This document shows positions 1 to 5,904 of a stretch of 9,625 nt of DNA, piece after piece. Every line of letters starts with the position of its first letter. Positions within the stretch are counted from its first letter, which is position 1. The position numbers were made by a program, and so were the translations under genes. The DNA is taken from positions 1,149-10,773 of the forward strand of contig DYIH01000040.1 in NCBI GenBank assembly GCA_020723785.1, in the 5' to 3' direction. Under the pieces are notes generated by a model. The model worked only from the letters and a program-made list of their open reading frames with translations, did not search any database and was not told the origin of the DNA. Source of the DNA: Thermaerobacter marianensis. Its GTDB lineage: Bacteria > Bacillota > Sulfobacillia > DYIH01.

Positions 1-503
1 CGCGAGTAGGCATCCGTAACGCGCCGCCCCGAATCGGTCAAGGCCCGCAGGTCGCGCTCCATGTCCGCGGCCAGCCCCTCCACCCGCGTGGAGATCACGG
101 CGAACCCTGCCCCCGCCGCTCCCCACCGGCAGGCCTTGATGGTGGAATTGAGGGCCAGGAGCCGCAGTTCGCGGGACAAGGCGATGGCCTTTTCAACACA
201 CCCCGCGATCCGCTCCACCCGACCCATCTGCTCGCGAAGCCGGCCGAACGTCCGCCGGTCCTCCTCGGCCACCCGGCCGGCGTACCGGCGCAGGTCCTCG
301 AAACCCCGCCGCGCGTGCTCCAAAACCCGCGACGGCCCGCCGTCCGCCAAGTCCGCCACAGCGGTGGATTGACGGCCCAATTGCAGCCCTACCGACGGGA
401 GAACGCCGAGGCACTGTTCGAAACAAGCGGCATAGGCGGCTTGCAGCCCGGCCAGTTCATGCTGGATAACGTCGGGCCGACCACGAGGCCGTGCATGCTC
501 CAT
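1..503 (-). CDS. Chemoreceptor-like (MCP signalling domain) protein, partial at the window edge
   Basis: The reading frame stays open from an ATG at 503 to the window edge, giving 167 codons. The gene is cut by the edge, not broken. A good ribosome binding site (GGGAGG) lies upstream of the ATG. The first 100 residues are soluble-looking and helical, with no membrane segment. Residues about 110-148 resemble the hairpin tip of methyl-accepting chemotaxis proteins: LLALNSTIKA, then GAAGAGFAVIS, then VEGLA. Family members usually read LLALNAAIEAARAGE followed by GRGFAVVA and EVR.LA. The tip is divergent: the usual EAARAGE segment is altered and an Arg-Trp pair (residues 126-127) appears. In the family this region binds CheA and CheW. 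A cytoplasmic receptor or an MCP-like signalling protein is inferred, because no transmembrane helix or HAMP domain precedes the tip. The Spo0A boxes in its promoter region suggest control linked to sporulation or stationary phase. Confidence 0.7.
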   Translation of the reverse strand, partial: MEHARPRGRPDVIQHELAGLQAAYAACFEQCLGVLPSVGLQLGRQSTAVADLADGGPSRVLEHARRGFEDLRRYAGRVAEEDRRTFGRLREQMGRVERIAGCVEKAIALSRELRLLALNSTIKACRWGAAGAGFAVISTRVEGLAADMERDLRALTDSGRRVTDAYS

Positions 504-580
504 CCGGCTCCCTGCCTCCCTTCAATGGCCGGACCTTCCATCTATCGTTCTATCATTGGATCGAAAAGTTTTTGCATATC

Positions 581-610
581 TTTATAGCAAAAAATGTCGA
601 AATTTGTCGA
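581..610 (-). promoter_or_regulatory. Sigma-A-type promoter for the chemoreceptor-like gene
   Basis: On the minus strand a -10 of TATAAA (581-586) is preceded by TG one base upstream, making an extended -10. The hexamer TCGACA (605-610) lies 18 bp further up and matches the -35 consensus at five of six positions. It sits inside the middle Spo0A box. The start of transcription would be near 574, leaving an untranslated leader of about 70 nt before the ATG at 503. Confidence 0.65.
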
Positions 611-621
611 AGTTTGTCGAA
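595..621 (-). promoter_or_regulatory. Three tandem Spo0A boxes
   Basis: The heptamer TGTCGAA occurs three times on the plus strand, at 595-601, 605-611 and 615-621, each exactly 10 bp from the next. This is the established Spo0A box, and head-to-tail boxes 10 bp apart match how Spo0A dimers bind DNA. The boxes overlap the -35 region and the spacer of the minus-strand promoter of the chemoreceptor-like gene. The sequence does not tell whether Spo0A activates or represses it. Confidence 0.8.
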
Positions 622-723
622 ACACCTATGGAGATTTGCAGAAGGGGGTAACTGCCCGGCAACGGCGTCCGGTTCGCGGGGTGCATGGAGCTTATGCTTT
701 TCCTGGGCGCATGCCTGTCCGCA

Positions 724-1131
724 TCAGGAGGCGGTGCCGTCGATTGTCGCCAGCAGGGCCAGCACCCTGCCGCGGATACGGTCGCGTATCTCCCGTACCT
801 TCTCGATCGGCTGCCCTTCGGGGTCCTCCAGGCCCCAATCGGCGTCGATCCTCAAAAATCCCGCCGGACAGGATTCGGCTACGCCGCAGCCCATGGTGAT
901 GACCAGGTCGGCCCGCTCCGCCATCTCCGGCGTCAGCAGCTTGGGGCGGTGGCCGCTCATGTCGATGCCCACCTCCGCCATGGCCCGCACCACCGCGGGG
1001 TTCAGTTCCCCGCCCGGCTCCGTCCCGGCGGAAACGACCCGCACCCGGCCCCGGGCGTAATGGTTCAGGAAGGCCTCGGCCATCTGGCTCCGCCCGGCGT
1101 TGTGGGCGCAAACGAAAAGCACCTCGCGCAT
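724..1131 (-). CDS. arsC: Thioredoxin-dependent arsenate reductase (low-molecular-weight phosphatase fold)
   Basis: The 135-residue protein reduces arsenate to arsenite in the cytoplasm. The phosphatase-type P-loop C-x5-R-S runs from Cys8 to Arg14 (CAHNAGRS). Cys82 and Cys88 (MGCGVAESCP) fit the two resolving cysteines of the thioredoxin-coupled ArsC family, usually near 82 and 89. The aspartate of the EDP loop is Asp103. All parts needed for the triple-cysteine relay are therefore present, and the length is normal. The ATG at 1131 was chosen because AGGAGG (1139-1144) lies 7 nt upstream and the family match begins there; a longer in-frame extension to 1215 has no family resemblance. No arsR, arsenite exporter or other ars gene is in the window. 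A plain low-molecular-weight protein phosphatase is less likely given the extra cysteines. Confidence 0.88.
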   Translation of the reverse strand: MREVLFVCAHNAGRSQMAEAFLNHYARGRVRVVSAGTEPGGELNPAVVRAMAEVGIDMSGHRPKLLTPEMAERADLVITMGCGVAESCPAGFLRIDADWGLEDPEGQPIEKVREIRDRIRGRVLALLATIDGTAS

Positions 1132-1170
1132 CAGCGCGCCTCCTCTCCAACCCTCACCGCTCCGGCCCCC

Positions 1171-1260
1171 TACGCCTTGCTCCGCCAATCCTACCGGGAC
1201 GGCAAGACGGTGCACAAGCGCACGCCGGCCAACCGGACGACATTGCCGCGCCTTTTGGGG
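1171..1260 (+). pseudogene. Remnant of an IS transposase N-terminus (IS1634-like)
   Basis: About 30 codons on the plus strand read LLRQSYRDGKTVHKRTPANR followed by TTLPR. This resembles the first beta-strand region of IS1634-type transposases, which typically reads like YLRESYREGGKVKKRTLANL followed by LP. No start codon, binding site or further transposase sequence follows, so this is a fossil fragment only. It overlaps the upstream region of arsC on the opposite strand and marks a past insertion. The family call rests on remembered motif resemblance alone. Confidence 0.4.
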
Positions 1261-1273
1261 CTGGAAGGGTCAC

Positions 1274-1456
1274 TCACGGCGTCGCCGCCGCCTCGTAGGT
1301 CAGGGTCGTGCTGTACGGCGTGGCGCTGGCCGGGTCGGTCCAGCTCAGCTCCAAAAGGTAATCGTAATAGATGGCCGTGCCGGAGAAACTTTTTGGCCCG
1401 TGGTCCTGTATCTGGAAAATGATCCCCGAAAATCGGGTGTATGCTTGACTGTACAC
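1274..1456 (-). pseudogene. Orphan C-terminal fragment of an unknown protein
   Basis: A minus-strand frame of 60 residues begins at a GTG (1454-1456) only two codons after an in-frame stop, and no ribosome binding site is visible. The translation (for example YYDYLLELSWTDPASATPYS) has the balanced composition of a real protein, unlike nearby shadow frames. Its 5' end lies in the promoter of the toxin-antitoxin operon. It most likely is the 3' end of a gene cut off when that module arrived. I do not recognise the family. A short functional gene with a weak start cannot be excluded. Confidence 0.25.
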
Positions 1457-1474
1457 TATAAATCATCGTATACT
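1445..1474 (+). promoter_or_regulatory. Promoter of the toxin-antitoxin operon
   Basis: A -35 of TTGACT (1445-1450) and a -10 of TATACT (1469-1474) are separated by 18 bp. Transcription would start near 1481, only about 13 nt before the antitoxin ATG. The stretch is clearly more AT-rich than its surroundings. Antitoxins of this type usually repress their own promoter, so the operator is expected here, but I see no clean palindrome. Confidence 0.7.
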
Positions 1475-1493
1475 CTTTAGTGAGGTGGCTTTC

Positions 1494-1790
1494 ATGCTCA
1501 AGATTATTGGAGTGACCGAGGCGCGGGCGCGGTTGCGAGCCATTTTGAGCGAGTTGCGCGAGAGTGGCCAAGCCGTTATTTTGGCGCGGGACAGTAAGCC
1601 GGAAGCCGTCCTTGTTCCCTACGAGGAGTACGTTCGCAGCCAGGAACAGGCTCAGGCCCTCTGGAACCTGCGCTTCGAAGCCGCCCTGCGGAAGTCCCAT
1701 GGAGCATTCCGCGAGTGGTTGCGGGCTCAGGGCCGGAATCCCGATGAGTTGACCGAAGAAGAAATGCTCGAATTGATTCGCAATGCCTGA
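1494..1790 (+). CDS. Phd/YefM-family antitoxin
   Basis: The 98-residue protein begins MLKIIGVTEARARLRAIL and continues with GQAVILARDSKPEAVLVPYE. This is the usual layout of the Phd/YefM DNA-binding fold: a helix set after the VTEAR start, then a strand carrying the R/K-P-x-AVLVP..EY signature. The acidic, helical C-terminal part (residues about 75-98) is expected to wrap the toxin. The ATG at 1494 was preferred over an in-frame GTG at 1485 because GAGGTGG (1482-1488) then serves as its ribosome binding site. The gene overlaps the toxin by 8 bp, so translation is coupled. In this family the antitoxin neutralises the toxin and represses the operon. Confidence 0.85.
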   Translation: MLKIIGVTEARARLRAILSELRESGQAVILARDSKPEAVLVPYEEYVRSQEQAQALWNLRFEAALRKSHGAFREWLRAQGRNPDELTEEEMLELIRNA

Positions 1791-2217
1791 CCGCCCGTGC
1801 GTCGTTCTCGACACCAACGTCCTGCTGTCGGCCATTCTCTTCGGCGGTTCACCCCTGCAGGTGGTCGATGCTTGGCGGCTCCGCGGGTTATTCGACCTGG
1901 CCATTTCACCCGAGATCCTGGCCGAGATTCTTGTCAAACTGGCGGATAAATTCAATCTGCCAGCCTCATTGGTGGGTGAGTGGCGCACGTTGCTCTCCAC
2001 CAACGTGAAACGGGTGACGCCGGTCCACGAGGTCAGGGTCTGCCGTGATCCCGAGGATGATAAATTCCTTGCGACCGCGGAGGCCGCGGGGGCCGTCTTC
2101 TTGGTGACGGGCGACAAAGACCTGCTGGAGATCGAGCTCTACGGGACCACCCGTATCATGACCCCTCGCGCGTTTCTCGATTTGCTCGGAGAATCGCGCT
2201 GGTGGCTACCGAAATGA
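1783..2217 (+). CDS. PIN-domain toxin (putative toxin-antitoxin ribonuclease, COG1569 type)
   Basis: The 144-residue protein carries the acidic residues of the PIN nuclease fold: Asp10 in VVLDTNVLLSA, Glu44 and Glu48 in ISPEILAEI, Asp89/Asp92 in CRDPEDDKFL, and Asp111/Asp113 in VTGDKDLL. The CRDPEDDKFLATA and VTGDKDLL blocks are typical of the putative toxin component, PIN family. Such proteins are Mg-dependent endoribonucleases, often cutting tRNA or rRNA; the target of this one is unknown. Its ATG lies in the last codons of the antitoxin, in the overlapping ATGCCTGA, a normal arrangement. All catalytic residues are present, so the toxin looks intact. The tail after residue 130 ends in an unusual RWWLPK. 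Confidence 0.87.
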   Translation: MPDRPCVVLDTNVLLSAILFGGSPLQVVDAWRLRGLFDLAISPEILAEILVKLADKFNLPASLVGEWRTLLSTNVKRVTPVHEVRVCRDPEDDKFLATAEAAGAVFLVTGDKDLLEIELYGTTRIMTPRAFLDLLGESRWWLPK

Positions 2218-2457
2218 TGGCTGCCGGCCGGCGTGGCGTGGTTTCCTTTGATCCCGACCTCGACCGGATCGGCGGAACAGGTGGGCCATTTCCCGGCCCA
2301 TCCAGTTTCGGATGAGGAGGGCTTCTTCCGGGAGGGACGCCGTGAACAGGCCGCCCCAAGGGGCACGATGCGGGGCTCCAGAACGGTCTTCCCGGCTTCA
2401 CGGCCGTTCCAACCGATCAAGCGGATCTCTCCCGTTACTGAGCAGCGGCGCAAGCTG
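2218..2457. other. Gene-free stretch with possible gene remnants
   Basis: No intact gene is visible between the PIN toxin and the PIN remnant. A minus-strand frame at 2206-2397 contains a protein-like segment (SLPEEALLIRNWMGREMAHL) without any start codon. A second minus-strand frame just upstream (about 2350-2450) reads IRLIGWNGREAGKTVLEP. The two could be one gene broken by a frameshift, but I do not recognise it. Confidence 0.3.
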
Positions 2458-2619
2458 TCAGGGCAGGAGGGTCAAGTTGGGGACAAAGGTCGGCCGGTAA
2501 AGGGAAAAGTGTTTCCGGTCGTAGGTGAAGGCCTTCTCCAGGGACAGACGCTCGCAAACGGCAAAACAGGTGGCGTCGACGAAACCGAACCCGGCGTCCC
2601 GACATACGGCAAATCGCCA
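2458..2619 (-). pseudogene. C-terminal remnant of a second PIN (VapC-like) toxin
   Basis: About 53 codons from roughly 2619 down to the stop at 2458 read DAGFGFVDATCFAVCERL, then EKAFTYDRKHF, then the end of the frame. This is the usual second half of VapC toxins, where the aspartate of FxxxD (here the Asp of FVDA) and that of AFTxDxHF help bind metal. The first half, with the DTN motif and the conserved glutamate, is missing. Upstream lies an unrelated sequence and then the end of the DUF1232 gene. With half the active site lost, the piece cannot be an active nuclease. No antitoxin partner is visible. Confidence 0.6.
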
Positions 2620-2634
2620 GCAAGAGAGGCTGCT

Positions 2635-2648
2635 CGGGATCGATCCCG
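2635..2648. repeat. 14-bp perfect palindrome after the DUF1232 gene
   Basis: CGGGATCGATCCCG reads the same on both strands and lies 8 bp beyond the DUF1232 stop. No T-run follows, so it is not a standard terminator. It sits close to the point where similarity to the PIN remnant begins. Confidence 0.5.
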
Positions 2649-2656
2649 TTCCCCGG

Positions 2657-2902
2657 TCAAGGCGAGCGGCGGTCAAATCGCGTCAATAACCGCCAGGCCA
2701 GCGCCAGCAGCAGGACGTCATCGGCCCACCCCAGGAGCGGGAAGACGTCGGGAGCCAGATCGGCCGGCATCACCAGGTAGGCCAGGGCGCCGGCGGCCAG
2801 CAGCTTGGGCCAGAGCGGCACCCGCGGGTCGGCGAGCAGGCGCGCCGCCCGACGCACCCCCCAGCCGGCCAACCGGCGGCGCAAGGAAAATCCCTTCAAC
2901 AT
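2657..2902 (-). CDS. DUF1232 (YkvA-type) small membrane protein
   Basis: The 81-residue protein ends with the DUF1232 signature: AYLVMPADLAPDVFPLLGWADDVLLLALAW lies at about residues 43-72, and many homologues read YLxSPxDLxPDxxPxxGxLDDxxLL. It has a basic N-terminus (Arg-rich, residues 8-22) and one or two hydrophobic segments, so it is probably an inner-membrane protein. The function of the family is unknown. Its ATG overlaps the stop of the aldolase gene (ATGTTGA), so it is translationally coupled and last in the operon. A longer in-frame extension to 3148 is a shadow of the aldolase gene. Confidence 0.8.
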   Translation of the reverse strand: MLKGFSLRRRLAGWGVRRAARLLADPRVPLWPKLLAAGALAYLVMPADLAPDVFPLLGWADDVLLLALAWRLLTRFDRRSP

Positions 2903-3798
2903 GCGTTCAGCCACCCAGTCGTGTACAGGGTTTGTTTGATCCGCGACTTCTCGTCGTCGTCCAGGGGCCGCAAAGGCGCCCGCGGCTCGAGCCCGAAATA
3001 GCCCAGGAGGTCCATGGCCCACTTGAGGCCCGGCAGGCCATATGGATCCAGCACCTGCTGCTCCACCCCGGCGAGGCGCCCCTGCAGCCGGCGCGCCTCG
3101 GCCAGGTCGTGGCGGGCGACGGCCTCCACCAGCCCGGCGCACTCCCACGGCGCCACGCCGGCCACCCCGAGGATCGCCCCCGCCGCCCCGGCCAGCAGGG
3201 CCGCGAGGAGCGCGCTGCCCGAGCCGGTGAGGACGGCGAACCCGTCGTTGCCGGCTGACGCTTGGAGATAGGCGCCCAGCAGGACCAAGTCGCCGGAGCT
3301 GTCCTTGATGCCGATGATGTTGGGGTGATCGGCCAGCCGTTCGACCAGGACCGGGGAAAGGGTGACGCCGGCCAGGGCCGGGACGTTGTAGAGGAGCACC
3401 GGCACCGGCGAGGCGTCGGCCACCCGTTCGTAGTGAACCGCCAGGGCGGCGTCGTCCATCGCCGGCCGGTAGTAGAACGGCGGCACCACCATCACCGCCG
3501 CCGCGCCCGCTACGGCCGCCTCGCGCACCGCCGCCACGGCGGCCGCCGTGGACAGTTCCCCCACCCCGGCGATGACCGGTCGCCCCGCCAACCCGGCTTC
3601 CTCCACGACGGCCTCCAGCACCCGCCGCTTCTCGTCCGCCGTCAGGTGCGGGAACTCCCCCGTCGAGCCCAGGGCCAGGTAACCGCTCACCGGCGTGGCG
3701 TTGTACGCAGCCACGTTGTGGCGGAGCAGGTCCAGCGCCACGGCCCCCTTCTCGAAGGGCGTGGTCAGGGCCGGGAAGACGCCTTTGAGTCGCAACAC
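2896..3798 (-). CDS. DHDPS-family aldolase, 4-hydroxy-2-oxoglutarate aldolase-like
   Basis: The 300-residue protein is a class I aldolase of the DapA/NanA superfamily. The Schiff-base lysine is Lys165 in IIGIKDSSGD, the catalytic tyrosine is Tyr137 in LLYNVPALAG, and the carboxylate-binding loop is GSTGEFPHLT (44-53). DapA usually reads GTTGES. The GSxGEFPxLT loop, the late RAPLRPL and the C-terminal TGWL match what I recall of 4-hydroxy-2-oxoglutarate aldolase (HOGA), which splits HOG into pyruvate and glyoxylate. This suggests a 2-keto acid aldolase, not the lysine-pathway enzyme, but substrate cannot be read with certainty. The GTG at 3798 was chosen because GAGGTGG lies just upstream and the length is normal; a TTG directly follows as an alternative. 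It lies 62 bp after pstS and overlaps the DUF1232 gene by 7 bp. Confidence 0.82.
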   Translation of the reverse strand: MLRLKGVFPALTTPFEKGAVALDLLRHNVAAYNATPVSGYLALGSTGEFPHLTADEKRRVLEAVVEEAGLAGRPVIAGVGELSTAAAVAAVREAAVAGAAAVMVVPPFYYRPAMDDAALAVHYERVADASPVPVLLYNVPALAGVTLSPVLVERLADHPNIIGIKDSSGDLVLLGAYLQASAGNDGFAVLTGSGSALLAALLAGAAGAILGVAGVAPWECAGLVEAVARHDLAEARRLQGRLAGVEQQVLDPYGLPGLKWAMDLLGYFGLEPRAPLRPLDDDEKSRIKQTLYTTGWLNAC

Positions 3799-3860
3799 GT
3801 TCCCCACCTCAGCATACCGCGGGAGGACGGCTTCGGCCGTTCTCCGGGCGCCACCCCGGT

Positions 3861-4970
3861 TTACTTCCCCTCCAGCAGCGGCCGGCCGCCGCCGGTCAGG
3901 CCCTTGACCTTGGCCTCGGCCTTCTTGACCACCGCCTCGGGAAGCGGCGCATAGAGCAGGTCCCTGGCGTACTTCTGGCCGTCGTGGATGGCCCACCAGA
4001 AGAACTCGGCCAGCACCTTGCCCTTGGCCCTGTCCTTGATATCCCTCGGCACCAGCAGGTAGGTGAAGGAGGAGATGGGGTAGGCGTCCTTGCCGGGCGC
4101 GTTGACGATGGAGACCCGCAGGTCATCGGGCATCTCGGCCGCCGCACCGGCCGCCGCCGCCGTCACGCTGTCCAGCGACGCCATGACGAACTCCCCCGCC
4201 TGGTTCTTGATCGCGGCATGGGGCATCCTGTTCTGCTCGGCGTAGATCAGTTCCACGTATCCGACGGCGCCCGGGGTCTGCCGGACGGTGGCGGTCACCC
4301 CGTCGTTACCCTTGCTGCCCAGGCCGCCCGGCCATTTCACAGAGGTGCCCTTACCCACTTTCTCTTTCCACGCGGGGCTCACGCTGCTCAGGTAATCGGT
4401 GAACACGAATGTGGTGCCGCTGCCGTCGGAACGGTGCACGGGGGCCACGTCCAGGTCCGGGAGCCGGACGCCGGGGTTGACCGCGGCAATGCGCGGGTCG
4501 TTCCACTTCTTGATCCTGCCCAGGAACAGGTCGGCCACCACGTCGGGGGTCAGCCTCAACCTGGGGTTGCCCTCCAGGTTGTAGGTAACCACGACCGCCC
4601 CGAGGACGGTCGGGATGTGGACGATGTCCGGGTGCTCCTTGACCTGCTCGTCGTTCAGCGGCGCGTCGCTGCCGGCGAAGTCCACCGTGCCGTCGAACAT
4701 CGCCTTCTGGCCGCCGCCGGAGCCGATGGCCTGATAGTTGATACGCACGCCCTTCTCCCGACTGTAAACGTTCATCCACTTGGAATAGAGCGGGTTCGGG
4801 AACGTGGCGCCGGCGCCGCTCAAACTGACCTGGCCGGCCGCCCCGGAGCCGTCCTTCTTCACCGGCCCGGTGGCTCCCCCGCCGCCACACCCCGCCAGCG
4901 CCAGCATCGCTCCGGCCAGGACGGCTGCGGCCAGCCGCCGGGCCTTGAGGCCAGTCCACCGCTTCGACAT
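3861..4970 (-). CDS. pstS: Phosphate ABC transporter substrate-binding lipoprotein
   Basis: The 369-residue protein captures phosphate outside the membrane and hands it to the PstCAB transporter. A lipoprotein signal peptide runs from basic residues 4-12 through a hydrophobic core to LAGC, with Cys28 as the lipidated residue. A Gly-Ser-rich linker follows. Phosphate-binding blocks are SGAGATFPNPLYSKW (51-65), GSGGGQKAMFDGTVDFAGSD (83-102) and HRSDGSGTTFVFTDYLS (179-195), as in PstS generally. The ATG at 4970 has GGGAGG 8 nt upstream and starts the signal peptide; a longer frame to 5021 adds nothing recognisable. pstC, pstA, pstB and phoU are absent on both sides, which is unusual since they normally follow pstS. 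Regulation by PhoP is likely from the Pho box at 5046-5084. Confidence 0.93.
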   Translation of the reverse strand: MSKRWTGLKARRLAAAVLAGAMLALAGCGGGGATGPVKKDGSGAAGQVSLSGAGATFPNPLYSKWMNVYSREKGVRINYQAIGSGGGQKAMFDGTVDFAGSDAPLNDEQVKEHPDIVHIPTVLGAVVVTYNLEGNPRLRLTPDVVADLFLGRIKKWNDPRIAAVNPGVRLPDLDVAPVHRSDGSGTTFVFTDYLSSVSPAWKEKVGKGTSVKWPGGLGSKGNDGVTATVRQTPGAVGYVELIYAEQNRMPHAAIKNQAGEFVMASLDSVTAAAAGAAAEMPDDLRVSIVNAPGKDAYPISSFTYLLVPRDIKDRAKGKVLAEFFWWAIHDGQKYARDLLYAPLPEAVVKKAEAKVKGLTGGGRPLLEGK

Positions 4971-4971
4971 G

Positions 4972-5042
4972 CGTTCCGCCTCCCTTATCCGTTCCGCTGC
5001 GCATAGTCTTGCCAACACCATTCTGCCGGAACGCCCGTTCCG
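4972..5042 (-). repeat. CGGAACG heptamers in the pstS leader, one pair forming a palindrome
   Basis: On the minus strand CGGAACG occurs at 5036-5042, 4990-4996 and 4972-4978, and its complement CGTTCCG occurs once, at 5027-5033. The copies at 5027-5042 form a perfect 7-bp inverted repeat around two bases. The last copy fills the gap between the ribosome binding site and the pstS ATG. The inverted copy could pair with any of the three direct copies, so an operator or an RNA switch is possible. This is sequence-level evidence only. Confidence 0.5.
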
Positions 5043-5045
5043 ATG

Positions 5046-5084
5046 CGTTAAGGAAAGCCTAACGGCGGATTAAGGTTCGGTTAA
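5046..5084 (-). promoter_or_regulatory. PhoP (Pho) box upstream of pstS
   Basis: On the minus strand four hexamers, TTAACC (5079-5084), TTAATC (5068-5073), TTAGGC (5057-5062) and TTAACG (5046-5051), are separated by exactly 5 bp each. Bacillus PhoP binds TTAACA-like direct repeats with spacers of about 5 bp, so this fits well. The array overlaps the last codons and the TAA stop of tlyA. A weak -10 (CAGAAT, 5020-5025) lies 20 bp beyond it. Phosphate starvation should therefore switch on pstS independently of the upstream genes. Confidence 0.8.
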
Positions 5085-5900
5085 CCGGCCGGCGTGGGCC
5101 CGGGCCACGGCCCGCTCGATGGTCTCTTCCGGCAGGGGCCGGGGCGAGGGCGAGGGCTGCAGCAGCAGGAGAAACTCGACATTGCCCTCGTCGCCGCGGA
5201 TCGGCGACGGGATCAGGTCCGCCGGCTCCAGGCCCAGGGCCGCGGCCGCCGCGCCCACCCGCCGCAGCACCTCGCGGTGGACGGCCGGGTCGCGGACGAC
5301 GCCGCCCTTGCCAACCCGGGCCGGCCCGGCCCCGAACTGGGGCTTGACCAGGGCGACTATCCTGCCGTCCCCGGCCAGCAGCCCTCGCACCGCCGGCAGC
5401 ACCTTCTCCAGGGAGATGAAGGACACGTCGATGGCGGCCAGGTCCACGGGGTCGGGGACCTGCTCGCGGGTCAGGTGGCGGGCGTTGGTCCGCTCCAGCA
5501 GGACGACGCGAGTGTCCTGGCGCAGCTTCCAGGCCAGTTGGCCGTAGCCGACGTCGACGGCGTAGACCCGACGCGCCCCCCGCTGGAGCAGGCAGTCGGT
5601 GAAGCCGCCGGTGGAGGCACCCACGTCAAGGGCGACGCGGCCGGCCGGGTTCAGGCCAAAGGCGTCCAGGGCGCGCTCCAGCTTCAGGCCGCCCCGGCCG
5701 ACGTAGGGCAGGTCGTCGCCGCGCACCTCGACGGCGGCGTCGGCCGGAACCAGCCGCCCGGCCTTGGACTCGGGGCGGCCCGCCACCCACACCCGGCCGG
5801 CCAGGACGGCCGCCTGAGCGCGTTCCCGGCTGGGGAAGAGGCCGCGCCGGCAGAGGAGGATGTCGAGGCGGACGCGTTCGGGCACCGGCCGCGCCGTCAT
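5070..5900 (-). CDS. tlyA: TlyA-family rRNA (cytidine-2'-O)-methyltransferase
   Basis: The 276-residue protein has an N-terminal S4 RNA-binding domain (about 8-65, RLDILLCRRGLFPSRERAQA) and an FtsJ/RrmJ-type methyltransferase domain. The SAM site is ALDVGASTGGFTDCLLQ (90-106), and the K-D-K-E catalytic set is Lys73, Asp158, Lys186 and Glu242. Family members methylate ribose 2'-OH of cytidines in 16S and 23S rRNA; in Bacilli the gene is called yqxC and lies after dxs, as here. The ATG at 5900 is 4 bp after the dxs stop with only a weak ribosome binding site (GGTGA), so translation is probably coupled to dxs. A longer in-frame extension to 6125 is a shadow of dxs. The length is normal. Confidence 0.93.
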   Translation of the reverse strand: MTARPVPERVRLDILLCRRGLFPSRERAQAAVLAGRVWVAGRPESKAGRLVPADAAVEVRGDDLPYVGRGGLKLERALDAFGLNPAGRVALDVGASTGGFTDCLLQRGARRVYAVDVGYGQLAWKLRQDTRVVLLERTNARHLTREQVPDPVDLAAIDVSFISLEKVLPAVRGLLAGDGRIVALVKPQFGAGPARVGKGGVVRDPAVHREVLRRVGAAAAALGLEPADLIPSPIRGDEGNVEFLLLLQPSPSPRPLPEETIERAVARAHAGRLTEP

Positions 5901-5904
5901 CGTT

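Noticed and set aside
1191..2117. Minus-strand frame of 308 codons opposite the toxin-antitoxin pair
   Set aside because: It covers two well-supported plus-strand genes and shows no family motif.
2896..3798. Naming the aldolase dapA
   Set aside because: The loop reads GSTGEF, not GTTGE, and the C-terminus resembles HOGA-type enzymes, so the lysine-pathway name is not supported.
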